Shown here in pieces: positions 28,438 through 37,687 of a stretch of DNA of 64,000 nucleotides. The stretch is from positions 1,612,001 through 1,676,000 of the forward strand of contig NZ_CP018092.1 of the NCBI RefSeq assembly GCF_002754935.1, read 5' to 3'. The position numbers and the translations under genes are program-made. This DNA is from Thermostichus lividus PCC 6715. GTDB lineage: Bacteria > Cyanobacteriota > Cyanobacteriia > Thermosynechococcales > Thermosynechococcaceae. The notes below the pieces were generated by a model. That model saw nothing but the letters and a program-made list of their open reading frames with translations. It was not told where the DNA came from and did no database searches. Within the stretch, counting starts at the first letter, position 1, and every line of letters starts with the position of its first letter.

Positions 28438-29331
28438 ATGACGGGTTTAAGCCAGCCAAATACGCCAGAGTCCGATACTGTTCAGCTTGCAAAAGTCTGG
28501 ACATCGATGCGTAACCTTTTTGGGTTATTCATGACCAGCTTGACAGGTCTGTTTGCTGTCATTGCGGTGATTCCCCTTGCTGCAATTATTATCAATGTCG
28601 CTGCTCAAGGACTACCGCTCATTAATTTTGATCTGTTTACTAAACTACCCCCACCTCCTGGATTAAGTGGCGGCGGCTTAGGTAATGCGATCGTGGGTAC
28701 CCTGATTGTGCTGGCGATCGCCGTTGTCATCAGTGTCCCCATTGGCGTCTTGGGAGCCGTGTGGCTCTCGGAATTTGGCCGCGGCACCAAAATCGCCTAT
28801 TGGGTACGGTTTTCCGCCAACGTGCTGAGTGGCGTTCCGGCCATTATTGCGGGGCTATTTTCCTATACGATTATTGTGATGACGATGGGAAGCTTCAGTG
28901 CATTTGCAGGCGGCGTTGCCTTGGCAGTGGTGATGTTACCTATTGTGATGCGCACGGCTGAAGAAGGTCTGGTATTGGTTCCTGAGGACGTCCGCTTAGC
29001 TGCTTTTGGCCTAGGCGCCACGCGTTTTGAGGTAGTTAGCCGTGTTGTGTTGCCTGCCGCCTTGCCCTCTATTGCAACAGCGGTGACCTTAGCCGTTGCC
29101 CGTGCGGGTGGTGAGGCTGCCCCCTTACTCTTTACGGCATTGAACAACAACTTTTGGTCAACGGATTTGTTCCGCCCCATTGCCACTTTGTCGGTGCAAG
29201 TCTATTTCTTTGCCATCATCCCCTACAAACCCCAACAGGATTTAGCTTGGGCAGGTGCCCTAGTGCTTTTGGCCATTATCCTTTTTGTCAGCATCACCTC
29301 TCGGGTACTTACCCGCAAGCGAGTCTATTAG
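28438..29331 (+). CDS. pstA: Phosphate ABC transporter permease PstA
   Basis: 297 residues, membrane permease. Marks are GGLGNAIVGTLIVLAIAVVISVPIGVLGAVWLSEFG and the EAA-like AAFGLGATRFEVVSRVVLPAALPSI, followed by ARAGGEAAPLLFTA. Partner of PstC in the same operon. Confidence 0.95.
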   Translation: MTGLSQPNTPESDTVQLAKVWTSMRNLFGLFMTSLTGLFAVIAVIPLAAIIINVAAQGLPLINFDLFTKLPPPPGLSGGGLGNAIVGTLIVLAIAVVISVPIGVLGAVWLSEFGRGTKIAYWVRFSANVLSGVPAIIAGLFSYTIIVMTMGSFSAFAGGVALAVVMLPIVMRTAEEGLVLVPEDVRLAAFGLGATRFEVVSRVVLPAALPSIATAVTLAVARAGGEAAPLLFTALNNNFWSTDLFRPIATLSVQVYFFAIIPYKPQQDLAWAGALVLLAIILFVSITSRVLTRKRVY

Positions 29332-29390
29332 GAGTTGCTTTTGATGATGTTGTTTGTAGTCAGTTAGTCAGTTACTAAGGTAGTTTTCCC

Positions 29391-30194
29391 ATGGACAGTC
29401 ATTCTACGATTCCTCAGCCTACAACAATTTTTTCAGTTGCCAATGCTTCGATTTTTTATGGCTCTTTCAAAGCGGTACGAGATGTGACTTTGGATATTTA
29501 TGCCAACCAAGTCACTGCCCTCATTGGCCCGTCTGGCTGTGGGAAAAGTACGCTACTGCGTTGCTTTAATCGCATGAACGATCTGGTTCCTGGTGCCCGT
29601 GTCGAGGGCAAGATTACCTATCACAATAAAGATCTTTACGAAAAAACAGTTGATCCAGTTGAAGTGCGGCGGCGGGTTGGCATGGTGTTTCAAAAGCCGA
29701 ACCCATTCCCGAAATCTATCTACGATAATGTGGTTTTTGGCGCACGGGTCAATAAGTATAAAGGAGACCTAGACGAGCTTGTAGAAACGTCTCTGCGCCA
29801 AGCGGCGTTGTGGGATGAAGTCAAGGACAAACTCAAGGAAAGTGGTCTATCGCTCTCCGGCGGGCAACAACAGCGGCTGTGTATTGCCCGGACGATCGCC
29901 ACCCGCCCAGAGGTAATTCTCATGGATGAACCTTGCTCTGCGCTTGACCCCATCTCCACCCTCAAAGTGGAGGAGCTGATTCACGAATTAAAACAGAACT
30001 ATACCATTGTGATTGTTACCCACAATATGCAGCAGGCAACTCGGGTGAGCGATCGCACCGCCTTTTTCAATGCTGAGGCCACTGCTAAGGGGAATCGAGT
30101 AGGCTACCTTGTGGAGTGTGATGCCACCAGCGTCATCTTTAACAGTCCGAAAGAGCAAGCAACGATGGACTATGTGAGTGGGCGCTTTGGTTGA
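29391..30194 (+). CDS. pstB: Phosphate ABC transporter ATPase PstB
   Basis: 267 residues. Walker [10 protein letters not shown], PstB-specific [17 protein letters not shown], signature LSGGQQQR, Walker [14 protein letters not shown], and the H-loop in [13 protein letters not shown]. It powers phosphate import. Last gene of pstSCAB, 59 bases after pstA, and followed by a tRNA gene. No phoU is next to it. Confidence 0.97.
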   Translation: MDSHSTIPQPTTIFSVANASIFYGSFKAVRDVTLDIYANQVTALIGPSGCGKSTLLRCFNRMNDLVPGARVEGKITYHNKDLYEKTVDPVEVRRRVGMVFQKPNPFPKSIYDNVVFGARVNKYKGDLDELVETSLRQAALWDEVKDKLKESGLSLSGGQQQRLCIARTIATRPEVILMDEPCSALDPISTLKVEELIHELKQNYTIVIVTHNMQQATRVSDRTAFFNAEATAKGNRVGYLVECDATSVIFNSPKEQATMDYVSGRFG

Positions 30195-30250
30195 TGTGCA
30201 ACCAACTGCGCAAGAATGCTGCGCCAAGCGTGCTATAGTAATAAGTCCGA

Positions 30251-30332
30251 GGGCGAGTGGCGAAATGGTAGACGCACTACACTCAAAATGTAGCGGGGTT
30301 TCCCCATGTCAGTTCGAGTCTGACCTCGCCCA
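30251..30332 (+). tRNA. tRNA-Leu(CAA)
   Basis: Acceptor GGGCGAG (30251-30257) pairs with CTCGCCC (30325-30331), then discriminator A. The anticodon stem CTACA/TGTAG encloses loop CTCAAAA, giving anticodon CAA (reads UUG). A long variable arm (CGGGGTTTCCCC) and T-loop GTTCGAGTC are present, as expected for a class II tRNA. No CCA is encoded. Confidence 0.95.
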
Positions 30333-30338
30333 TACAGT

Positions 30339-31070
30339 TTATACGCCTTGCTGCTTAACCACTCCCTCTGCGGCAGCCTGATCTAGGAACCATGTACACT
30401 GCCCCTCGATCAGCATGGCTGGATAGGTGTGCGGGTCACCAGTGCGGCTAAGGATGTGACGAAGGGCGGTTTGTTTATTCGCTCCAGTCACCAGAAAGAG
30501 GATGTACCGCGCTTGGTTAATAAACGGTACGGTCAAGGTTAGGCGCGGTTGCCCATCCTTATCCCCCACGGTAACAAGGCGATCGCGTACCTGCAACGCG
30601 GCAGTGTGTGGAAACAAGGAAGCCGTATGGCCATCCGGCCCCATCCCTAAAAGGATGAGATCTAACGAGGGAATGGTGCCCGTTGCAGGAGCCAACACCT
30701 GCTGTAAGGTTGCTTCATAGCGATCAGCCGCCACGGCTGGGTCTGGCTCATCCGTTGGCATCGGGTGAATATTTGCGGTTGGAATGTCAATGTGCTTAAG
30801 CCACGTGGCCATGGCCATACCCGCATTACTGTCGGGGTGATCGTGGGGGACGTAGCGTTCATCGCCCCAAAAGATTTGCCATTGCGCCCAAGGGGTGTTC
30901 GCCTTGGCCAATCCTTCATACAGGGGTTTGGGGGTGTTACCTCCCGCTAGGGCAATTGTGAAGCACCCCCGCTTGCTAATTGCTGCTGCCGCCTGCTCAA
31001 GAACAGTATCAATTGCGGCAGCGGTGAGTGCCTGTAAGGTGGGGAAGATCTGAATGCGTGGTGTGTTCAT
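30339..31070 (-). CDS. pgl: 6-phosphogluconolactonase
   Basis: 243 residues. Typical motifs: FTIALAGGNTPKPLYEGLA near the start, WQIFWGDERYVPHDHPDSNAGMA, LDLILLGMGPDGHTASLFPH. It hydrolyses 6-phosphogluconolactone in the oxidative pentose phosphate pathway, the main route of dark sugar use in cyanobacteria. It is 14 bases downstream of the DUF3769 gene on the same strand. Confidence 0.95.
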   Translation of the reverse strand: MNTPRIQIFPTLQALTAAAIDTVLEQAAAAISKRGCFTIALAGGNTPKPLYEGLAKANTPWAQWQIFWGDERYVPHDHPDSNAGMAMATWLKHIDIPTANIHPMPTDEPDPAVAADRYEATLQQVLAPATGTIPSLDLILLGMGPDGHTASLFPHTAALQVRDRLVTVGDKDGQPRLTLTVPFINQARYILFLVTGANKQTALRHILSRTGDPHTYPAMLIEGQCTWFLDQAAAEGVVKQQGV

Positions 31071-31084
31071 AAACCATGGGGGGA

Positions 31085-33043
31085 CTAGGGTAAATCGGGG
31101 CGGATAACGCCATCCTCAGCAGTACCAAGGACGGGACTAGAGAAGGGATCGGCATTGCCCTGCCAGTTAAACCCATTGATGCGGAAGAGAATGGCGGCAA
31201 TTTGGCGATCAAGGTTATAGCGTACCACCACCCCATAGGTGCGGCGGCTATACTCCACTAGAATATCCGTATTAAAGACAGCACCGGTATCAACGTTAAT
31301 TTGCATTTGTGCCCCTGCTCGCACCGGCCCGTACAGTTGTTGCAACAGACCCACATTGACAACGCTAAAGTCAGCAATCCGATCAAACAGGTAGGGGGAC
31401 GACTGATCATTAAAGGTCTGCGTAAACCCCAGATCGAAGCTAGTGTAGTCAAACCAGTTGCGAGACAAGTGGCCAAACTGTCCCCGAAACCCGGCGCCCG
31501 TGATCAGGGCGGGCTGGGTACTGCCGTTGGTATAGTAGTTGGCCACGCCACCAACGTTTGTGTAGAACTGCAAAAAGGGCTGTACAGGGCGAGGGGTGTA
31601 GCGCAATCCTTCGGTTTGGGTGGGGGGCAAGGGCGTCCCCTGCCAGAGGGGGGTAACCCAATTCAGGTTAGCTCCTGCTTGCAGCCGACCGAGGGTGGGT
31701 TCTGGGGGTAAGGAGGCCAAATCACTGGCGGCAGTGACATACTGGCCACCAAGAAGATAGCTGAGGGTGAGACCATGGCCCAAGGGAATACCGGGGGAGG
31801 TAAACGTGCCGCCAAAACTACTTTTGACTTCCTGCTCGCCCAGGGAGCCGTTGAAAATGCGTTGGCGATAAATCGCCGAAACATTAAAAAGATTTTGGCT
31901 GTTGATGCTGTGGCGTAGTTGGGCGATCGCCCGCGAGGTGCGAGGCCAGTCAGCAGGGTCTAGGGTCGTTAAAAACCCATAGCCACGGATACGGGTTTGG
32001 GGACTAAACCGATGGCTGAGTTCCATGGCCGCTCCATAGCTATTGGCACGGGTAAGGGCAAAATTATTACTGAGAATGCGCTGCAGATAGATAGAGGGCA
32101 ACAGCGTCAGCGTGGTGTTGCGGGTATTAATGGCGGCGTAACGGTAGATTAAGAACACCCCGCCGCGATCCTGCTCATCATAGCCAAATTCTAGGGGTAA
32201 AATTTCGTAGGGACGGCCAACCACAAATTGTCGTAGGACAATGGGTAAGGCCACTCGTTGATCAAACACCACCCGGCCTCGTCGTAGAGTTAAGAGTGTT
32301 TCGTCGGGGTTGATGGGTTGTGCGGTGGCCTCCTGTGCCCGCACTTCTAATTCTGGTGGACTAAAGGGATCGTTAGTAACGCGGAGATTCGTGGCGTACC
32401 AACGGCGACCATCAAATTCCAGCCGATCGGCTTCAAAGCGCAACCGATCTAGCGCATCGGTGACCTCTGCTTGGAGAGTCCGTCGTTCACTGTCACTAAA
32501 CCCAGGCAAGTTGGATGGGTCAGCGCTGCGGCTGATGTCTAAATCTTGATTGACGCGGGCGGCATTGACAACGCCACTGGCATTAGTTATCAGCCCTTGA
32601 TCAAGTTGCAAATTATACTCGAGGCGATCGCCCCGCAGCACCTGATCGCCCCGCGTAATTGTGACATTACCTTCCGCTACTAAAATTTGCGACGTCAGGT
32701 CGGTTTGAATGCGATCGGCACTTAGCTCGGCTTGCCGAAAACGCAATAAAACATTGCCAATGGCACTAAAGAGACGACGCAGCAGATCAAATTCTTGGCG
32801 ATCGGCGGTAACCTCAAGGGGTTGATCTCGGACAACGGCAGTATCTGCATCGGCCTCGGCTAAACGTAATGGCGCAGTGAAATCCGCAGTTGGGTTGACC
32901 GTTGGTGGAACGGAGACGCTCAGGTCTGGAACAACCGGCGCCCCGAGCAGATCTGCTTGAGCTACCCCAGTGACCTCCGTAATATCCGCCGGTTGATTGA
33001 GTAACGGGGGGGGAAGACTTGCAAATACTGGCAGCCAAAACAA
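31085..33043 (-). CDS. DUF3769 outer-membrane protein (cyanobacterial LptD-like)
   Basis: 652 residues from a TTG at 33043; a short hydrophobic leader (FWLPVFASLPPPLL) may be the end of a signal peptide whose true start I cannot see. About residues 75-165 form an OstA/LptA-like segment (ITRGDQVLRGDRLEYNLQLDQGLI), followed by a long beta-rich region (DUF3769) that reads like a porin barrel. Such proteins are the cyanobacterial counterparts of LptD, inserting lipopolysaccharide at the outer leaflet. The LptF/G-type permease gene at 6.7-7.8 kb would feed the same pathway. psbI lies 64 bases upstream on the same strand. Confidence 0.8.
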   Translation of the reverse strand: MFWLPVFASLPPPLLNQPADITEVTGVAQADLLGAPVVPDLSVSVPPTVNPTADFTAPLRLAEADADTAVVRDQPLEVTADRQEFDLLRRLFSAIGNVLLRFRQAELSADRIQTDLTSQILVAEGNVTITRGDQVLRGDRLEYNLQLDQGLITNASGVVNAARVNQDLDISRSADPSNLPGFSDSERRTLQAEVTDALDRLRFEADRLEFDGRRWYATNLRVTNDPFSPPELEVRAQEATAQPINPDETLLTLRRGRVVFDQRVALPIVLRQFVVGRPYEILPLEFGYDEQDRGGVFLIYRYAAINTRNTTLTLLPSIYLQRILSNNFALTRANSYGAAMELSHRFSPQTRIRGYGFLTTLDPADWPRTSRAIAQLRHSINSQNLFNVSAIYRQRIFNGSLGEQEVKSSFGGTFTSPGIPLGHGLTLSYLLGGQYVTAASDLASLPPEPTLGRLQAGANLNWVTPLWQGTPLPPTQTEGLRYTPRPVQPFLQFYTNVGGVANYYTNGSTQPALITGAGFRGQFGHLSRNWFDYTSFDLGFTQTFNDQSSPYLFDRIADFSVVNVGLLQQLYGPVRAGAQMQINVDTGAVFNTDILVEYSRRTYGVVVRYNLDRQIAAILFRINGFNWQGNADPFSSPVLGTAEDGVIRPDLP

Positions 33044-33107
33044 GGGTCAAGATTCCTCATGGTTACTGCCTTGATACGTTACCCGATGTTCCCCCCTTTG
33101 GCGAGGG

Positions 33108-33224
33108 TTACTCTAGATCTTTGCGTTTGGGATTACGGGCAGGATCCCCAGACAGGAAGCCAAAGACAAAGAGCAAGACAAAGAACGTGACCACGATATA
33201 AACAGTGATTTTGAGGGTTTCCAT
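33108..33224 (-). CDS. psbI: Photosystem II reaction centre protein I
   Basis: 38 residues from ATG 33224 to TAA 33108-33110: [20 protein letters not shown], then [18 protein letters not shown]. This is PsbI; it matches my memory of the Thermosynechococcus sequence. One membrane helix (about residues 5-25) and a short stromal tail. PsbI binds the D1 protein and CP43 early in photosystem II assembly. It is below common length cut-offs, so it is easily missed. Monocistronic or leading into the DUF3769 gene; I see no terminator between. Confidence 0.95.
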
Positions 33225-33454
33225 GGCGCAGATATTTCTCGAAGCGTCAACTTTTGATCATACGGGATTGCGGAACCGCTTTTGCACAAACCCCCTGAAG
33301 CGGCGCCAGTTCGCTTTCACAGAAAACCTCCGAGAAGCCCCGCACCTTCAGGTCGGGGAGGGACAGGAGCGGCAATTGAGAGGGGTTCAATACCCCCGAA
33401 ATTGCCAGGTTTAGTACGCTTGTTTTTCATAGTCACGGGTGAGAATATAAAAGG

Positions 33455-34612
33455 ATGAAACAAACTCTGACACTAGTTTGCAAACTTGCAACCACACCCG
33501 AACAAAATGCCAAGATTGAGGCATTGCTTCAGGCGTTTGCTGCTGCTTGCAACTATGCCAATGAGCGAGTCAAACCCAAAATAACCAGCAAAACAACGAT
33601 TCAGTCGTTGGTCTATAACGACCTGCGAGAACAGTTTGGGTTGAGTGCTAATCAGGCAGTCAGGGTTTGTGCCAGGGTTGGGGCGAATCGAAAAACAGCC
33701 AAAGTGAAGGGCAAACCTGTCAAAGCGTTTCGTCCAACTTCGGCAGACTACGATGCTCGAATCTTCTCTTTTCGGGAGAAGGATTGGACAGTCAGCCTGA
33801 CCCTGCTGGGATGTAGAGAACACATCAAACTGGAAATAGGACACTACCAGCGCTGCAAGCTGAAGGGGTGTAAACCCACTTCGGCTCAACTGTGCAAGCA
33901 CAGAGATGGAGGATACTACATCCACATTCAACTGAGCGACGAAGCTCCTGAACCCATTCGGTCGGACAAGGGGATTGGCGTTGATTTCGGTCGGCGTGAA
34001 ATCGCTAAAACTAGTACCGATCAAGGTTGGGATGCTAAGCAGTTGAATCAAGTCCGAGATCATTTCGCCAAAGTGAGAGCATCGCTCCAGCAAAAAGCCT
34101 CGAAGGGCACACGGTCGAGTCGGCGTAGATGCCGACAAGTCCTGCAACGGCTGTCGGGGAGGGAGAGACGCTTTCAGCGATGGCTCAATCATTCCATCAG
34201 TGCATCCATCATTCGTGAAGCAAAACAACTCCATGCCATTGTTGCTATCGAGGATTTGACAGGCATTCGAGATAGAATCAACCAGCAACCGAGAAACACG
34301 ACCGAGCGGAGACGGTCTAACAGTTGGGCGTTCTATCAGTTGCGACAATTCTTGGAATACAAGGGTATCAAGGAAGGAGTTGAGGTGGTTGCTGTACCAC
34401 CTGCCTATACCAGTCAAACCTGCCATTGTTGCTTGCATATTGGGTTGAGAACTGAAAAAAAGTTCAAGTGTGGGCATTGCGGATGGATTGGTGATGCAGA
34501 CCTAAATGGAGCAATCAATATTGCGCTTTTGGGGCAGTCCGTAACGCTGCCTGGAGGCTCCTGGCTGGCTTGCGAGATAGCCGGAGGGCTACAGAAAGCC
34601 TCGCCCTTCTAG
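33455..34612 (+). CDS. tnpB: TnpB RNA-guided nuclease, zinc-ribbon type
   Basis: 385 residues. The RuvC-like catalytic residues are all visible: Asp in GIGVDFGRREIAKTS, Glu in AIVAIEDLTGI, Asp in IGDADLNGAINI. The zinc ribbon is CHCC...FKCGHCG. TnpB proteins cut DNA guided by an omega RNA made from the 3' end of the gene and the right end. This member looks intact. It sits 230 bases upstream of psbI's start on the opposite strand. The gene overlaps the end of its element's right-end hairpin, as usual. Confidence 0.9.
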   Translation: MKQTLTLVCKLATTPEQNAKIEALLQAFAAACNYANERVKPKITSKTTIQSLVYNDLREQFGLSANQAVRVCARVGANRKTAKVKGKPVKAFRPTSADYDARIFSFREKDWTVSLTLLGCREHIKLEIGHYQRCKLKGCKPTSAQLCKHRDGGYYIHIQLSDEAPEPIRSDKGIGVDFGRREIAKTSTDQGWDAKQLNQVRDHFAKVRASLQQKASKGTRSSRRRCRQVLQRLSGRERRFQRWLNHSISASIIREAKQLHAIVAIEDLTGIRDRINQQPRNTTERRRSNSWAFYQLRQFLEYKGIKEGVEVVAVPPAYTSQTCHCCLHIGLRTEKKFKCGHCGWIGDADLNGAINIALLGQSVTLPGGSWLACEIAGGLQKASPF

Positions 34613-34627
34613 GGCGGGGAAGTTTAC
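34540..34627 (+). ncRNA. Predicted omega RNA / right end of the tnpB element
   Basis: In studied TnpB systems the guide RNA scaffold covers the last part of tnpB and the right end, with the guide taken from sequence just outside. Here the right end contains the stem CCTCGCCC-TTCTA-GGGCGGGG. The 5' limit is a guess; the guide would start at 34628. Confidence 0.4.
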
Positions 34628-34679
34628 AACGTTCCTCTGGGCAATCCTGTGCAACACAATGAGACTTAAAAAGGCGTAG

Positions 34680-34918
34680 GCAAGCCAAAAATTTCGTAAC
34701 AAAGCGCTTCGCTACTGGATGGACGGGCAAGGCAAACGCACGGCTGACCTCAACAAATACTGCCGAGTTTTAGCCAAAGAGTATCCTTGGGCGAAAACGC
34801 TCAACTCGCTGACACGACAAGCGATGGCAGAACGAGCGTGGTCAGCGATTTCTCGCTTCTATAACAACTGCAAGCAAAAAGTCAAGGGCAAAAAGGGATT
34901 CCCGCGCTTTAAGTCGGC
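34680..34918 (+). pseudogene. N-terminal fragment of a second tnpB, fused to foreign sequence
   Basis: The frame reads ASQKFRNKALRYWMDGQGKR, then ADLNKYCRVLAKEYPWAKTL and KVKGKKGFPRFKS, the N-terminal and early middle region of an OrfB/TnpB protein of a group different from the intact one next door. After about 34913 the homology stops and the DNA enters a DUF433 fragment. No catalytic residues remain. Its left side touches the end of the intact tnpB element. Confidence 0.7.
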
Positions 34919-35053
34919 ATGGTTGCCGATGGCATGACCGCCGCCGAAATTCTAGGTGCCTACCCTGATCTTGAGCCGGAGGATATCCAAGAAGCTTTGA
35001 GATACGCAGCCGAATCCGCTCGGGAACGAGAATTACCCCGACGCACCCCATGA
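34919..35053 (+). pseudogene. DUF433 antitoxin-like C-terminal fragment
   Basis: The frame reads MVADGMTAAEILGAYPDLEP, EDIQEALRYAAESAREREL and RRTP to TGA 35051-35053, the C-terminal half of a DUF433 protein. DUF433 proteins are putative antitoxins that usually precede a PIN-like (DUF5615) toxin gene. The N-terminal half has been replaced by the tnpB fragment and no toxin follows, so the pair is destroyed. Confidence 0.7.
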
Positions 35054-35061
35054 AGGTTTTG

Positions 35062-35345
35062 TCAATCTTGGAATTGCTGCGTATAGAGACGGGCATAATA
35101 GCGACCTGCCGCTAACAACTCCGCATGGGTTCACGACTCCACAATTTGGCCATTTTGCAACACCAAAATCCGATCGGCTCGTCGCACCGTCGCTAACCGG
35201 TGGGCAATAATAAACACCATGCAATCGCGCATCAACCGTTCCAGCGCCTCCTGCACCAACGCCTCCGACTCCGAATCCAACGCCGACGTGGCCTCATCCA
35301 AAATCAAAATGCGCGCATTCAACAACACCGCCCGCGCGATCGCTC
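35062..35345 (-). pseudogene. C-terminal fragment of an ABC exporter ATPase
   Basis: On the minus strand the sequence begins inside the signature region ([20 protein letters not shown]), includes Walker B and D-loop, the H-loop [17 protein letters not shown], and then V-E-S-stop-T-H-A-E-L-L-A-A-G-R-Y-Y to a final stop at 35062. The inner stop (TGA, 35131-35133) replaces an expected Gly codon GGA. The membrane domain and Walker A are gone; the 5' break is at a GCGATCGC (HIP1) site next to the end of pcrA. Confidence 0.75.
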
Positions 35346-35368
35346 TACTTGGTTTCCCGTCTAGCAAA

Positions 35369-37669
35369 TTAACCAGAGCTGAGCCGTTCAAGGGGGGTAA
35401 TCGTGGGGTCAACCACCTTTTGACCCCGTCCTGGAAAGCGAATTGCAAGAGACACCCTGCGACCCATGTTAAAAATATGACTGACTTCCCCGGTACCGTA
35501 AAGCGGATGAATAAGGCGATCGCCCACTCGCCATTGCTGGGAACGCTGGGAGGTGATTTTACCTAGGCGACGACGTAAGGCCGCCCCGGTAAGGAGTTCC
35601 GGCGGTAGTTCACTCAGGAACTGAGAGGGAATGGCATCCTCACTTCTGCCGTAGAGGCGACGGCTTTGGGCAAAAGTAAGGAAAAGTTGCTCTTGGGCGC
35701 GGGTAATCCCCACATAGCAGAGGCGACGCTCTTCTTCGAGGGTGAGGGGATCGTTGAGGCTACGGTAGTTAGGGAACAGCCCTTGCTCTAGTCCCACTAA
35801 AAACACAACCGGAAACTCTAACCCTTTGGCAGCATGCAACGTCATTAAGGAAACCACCCCAGAACCTTCGTCAACAGTATCGAGATCTGAGGCTAAGGCT
35901 GCACTGTTGAGAAACTCGCTCAGGGTTGCGCCATCGTTTTCTTCGCTGAACTGCTGTGCCGCGTTCACTAGCTCAGCTAAATTTTGCAAACGCTCAAGGC
36001 TTTCATCGGTGCCGTCATTCTCAAGTTCGCGGCGGTAGCCCGTCTCCTCGATGACGGCTTTAACCAAGTCCGGTAGGCTAATGTCATCCACAAGGGATTG
36101 TAATTTTTGCACTAAGTTAACGAACTGTTGCAGGGCACGACTGGCTCGCCCCGCCAAGGGCATCATTGACTCTGGATCGCAAATGAGTTGCCACAGGGGT
36201 AACCGTAGGGTTTGGGCTGCATTTCCTAGGCGATCAAGGGTTGTTTTGCCAATGCCGCGCTTGGGCACATTAATAATTCGCCGCAGGCTCACGCTATCGT
36301 GGGGGTTTTGCAGCAAGCGGAGGTAGGCCAAAAGATCCTTAATTTCTTTGCGATCGTAAAACTTTAAGCCGCCGACTACGGTGTAGGGAATATTAGCGCG
36401 GACAAGAACATCCTCAAAGGGGCGGGATTGGGCATTAGTGCGGTACAAAATGGCAAAGCGCCCCCACGCTGGCTCGAGGCGATCGCCACTGAGGGCTTTA
36501 ATTTTTTCGGCGACAAAATATGCTTCCTCGGTTTCCGTTGCAGTGCACTCACAGTGAATGGGGGGGCCCGCAGGTTTGGTGGGGCGTAGCACTTTATCAA
36601 TCCGTTCGCTATTGTGCTCAATCAGGTAGTTGGCCGCCTCTAGGATATTGGCCACCGAGCGATAATTTTCCTCCAACTTAATCATGGTGCGGCTGTCATC
36701 GTCCGCCAAACCATCACCAAAATCCCGCTGGAAGTTCATCAAAATTGTGAAATCAGCACATCGGAACGAGTAAATGGACTGATCCACATCCCCCACCACA
36801 AAGATGGAGCGCTCCTGCCAGCCTTGGAACTGCTGGGGAGGGGTACCATTGGTGGCTAAAAGGCGAATGAGATCATACTGGGTCCGATTGGTATCTTGGT
36901 ACTCATCCACTAAAATGTGCTGAAATTGCTGATGCCAGTGCTCTAAGACACGGGGTTGCTGCTGAAATAGATGCACCGTCAGCAAAATTAAATCGTCAAA
37001 ATCTAAGGCATTGTGACGGGCAAGCGCCGCCTCGTAACGGCGATAGACTTCAGCCGCGATGCGAGTTGCTGGCGATCGCGTCTCGTTCTCTAGTTGATCC
37101 GGCGTTAAGCCGCGGTTTTTGGCATTGCTAATTTTGTAGCGAATCCCCCGTGGATCGTTTTTTCGCTCGTCTAAATTTAACTCACTGATCACAATTTCCT
37201 TGATCAAACTTTGGACATCCGATTCATCGAAAATTGTGAAGTTGCGAGTCCAGCGGTAGCCTTGGGGATGCGTGTAGGTTTCCACGTCATGTCGCAGGAG
37301 GCGGGCACAAAGGCTATGGAAGGTGCCAATCCAAAGCGGTTTAGTATAGGTGTGATAGACCTGCGATCGCACCCGTTTTTGCTCTAGGGGCGACAGGTCA
37401 AGCCAATCTCGCTGGCACAACTGATAGGCTATCTGTTGGGCAAAAAGCTGCTCAAGCCGTTCCTTCATTTCCCGAGCAGCTTTATTTGTAAAGGTCACCG
37501 CAAGAATATTGGCAGGATCAACTTGATGCTGTTGAATTAAATGGGCAATACGGTAGGTCAGCGTCCGGGTTTTGCCAGATCCTGCCCCCGCCACTACCAG
37601 CATTGGGCCGCAGTAGTGTTGTACCGCTCGCTTTTGGCAGGGGTTCAGACCGGCTAGGAAATCGCTCAT
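35369..37669 (-). CDS. pcrA: UvrD/PcrA-type superfamily 1 DNA helicase
   Basis: 766 residues. Motifs: start [20 protein letters not shown], Walker [13 protein letters not shown], motif [21 protein letters not shown], motif [17 protein letters not shown], motif [20 protein letters not shown], motif [18 protein letters not shown]. The C-terminus ends with a Tudor-like [18 protein letters not shown] segment seen in PcrA. It unwinds DNA in nucleotide excision repair, removes RecA and resolves replication-transcription conflict. A RibD-C gene is 18 bases upstream. Confidence 0.95.
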   Translation of the reverse strand: MSDFLAGLNPCQKRAVQHYCGPMLVVAGAGSGKTRTLTYRIAHLIQQHQVDPANILAVTFTNKAAREMKERLEQLFAQQIAYQLCQRDWLDLSPLEQKRVRSQVYHTYTKPLWIGTFHSLCARLLRHDVETYTHPQGYRWTRNFTIFDESDVQSLIKEIVISELNLDERKNDPRGIRYKISNAKNRGLTPDQLENETRSPATRIAAEVYRRYEAALARHNALDFDDLILLTVHLFQQQPRVLEHWHQQFQHILVDEYQDTNRTQYDLIRLLATNGTPPQQFQGWQERSIFVVGDVDQSIYSFRCADFTILMNFQRDFGDGLADDDSRTMIKLEENYRSVANILEAANYLIEHNSERIDKVLRPTKPAGPPIHCECTATETEEAYFVAEKIKALSGDRLEPAWGRFAILYRTNAQSRPFEDVLVRANIPYTVVGGLKFYDRKEIKDLLAYLRLLQNPHDSVSLRRIINVPKRGIGKTTLDRLGNAAQTLRLPLWQLICDPESMMPLAGRASRALQQFVNLVQKLQSLVDDISLPDLVKAVIEETGYRRELENDGTDESLERLQNLAELVNAAQQFSEENDGATLSEFLNSAALASDLDTVDEGSGVVSLMTLHAAKGLEFPVVFLVGLEQGLFPNYRSLNDPLTLEEERRLCYVGITRAQEQLFLTFAQSRRLYGRSEDAIPSQFLSELPPELLTGAALRRRLGKITSQRSQQWRVGDRLIHPLYGTGEVSHIFNMGRRVSLAIRFPGRGQKVVDPTITPLERLSSG

Positions 37670-37687
37670 GGGCTGCTGGGTTATTGC

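Larger units (their letters stand above)
33320..34627 (+). mobile_element. IS200/IS605-type element carrying tnpB only
   Basis: The left part has subterminal hairpin AGCCCCGCACCTTCAGGTCGGGGAG (near 33335-33360) and a second stem GGCAATT...AATTGCC enclosing GGGGTTCAATACCCC. The right end has CCTCGCCCTTCTAGGGCGGGGAAGTTTAC, ending at 34627. tnpB lies between and tnpA is absent, so the element would need a TnpA made elsewhere. Left limit approximate. Confidence 0.7.

Noticed and set aside
33473-34477. A 334-codon frame antisense to tnpB
   Set aside because: It mirrors the tnpB codons exactly, has no ribosome site, and its sequence has no recognisable domain; the plus-strand TnpB is certain.
34919-35053. 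A functional toxin-antitoxin pair
   Set aside because: Only the back half of a DUF433 protein remains and no toxin gene follows.
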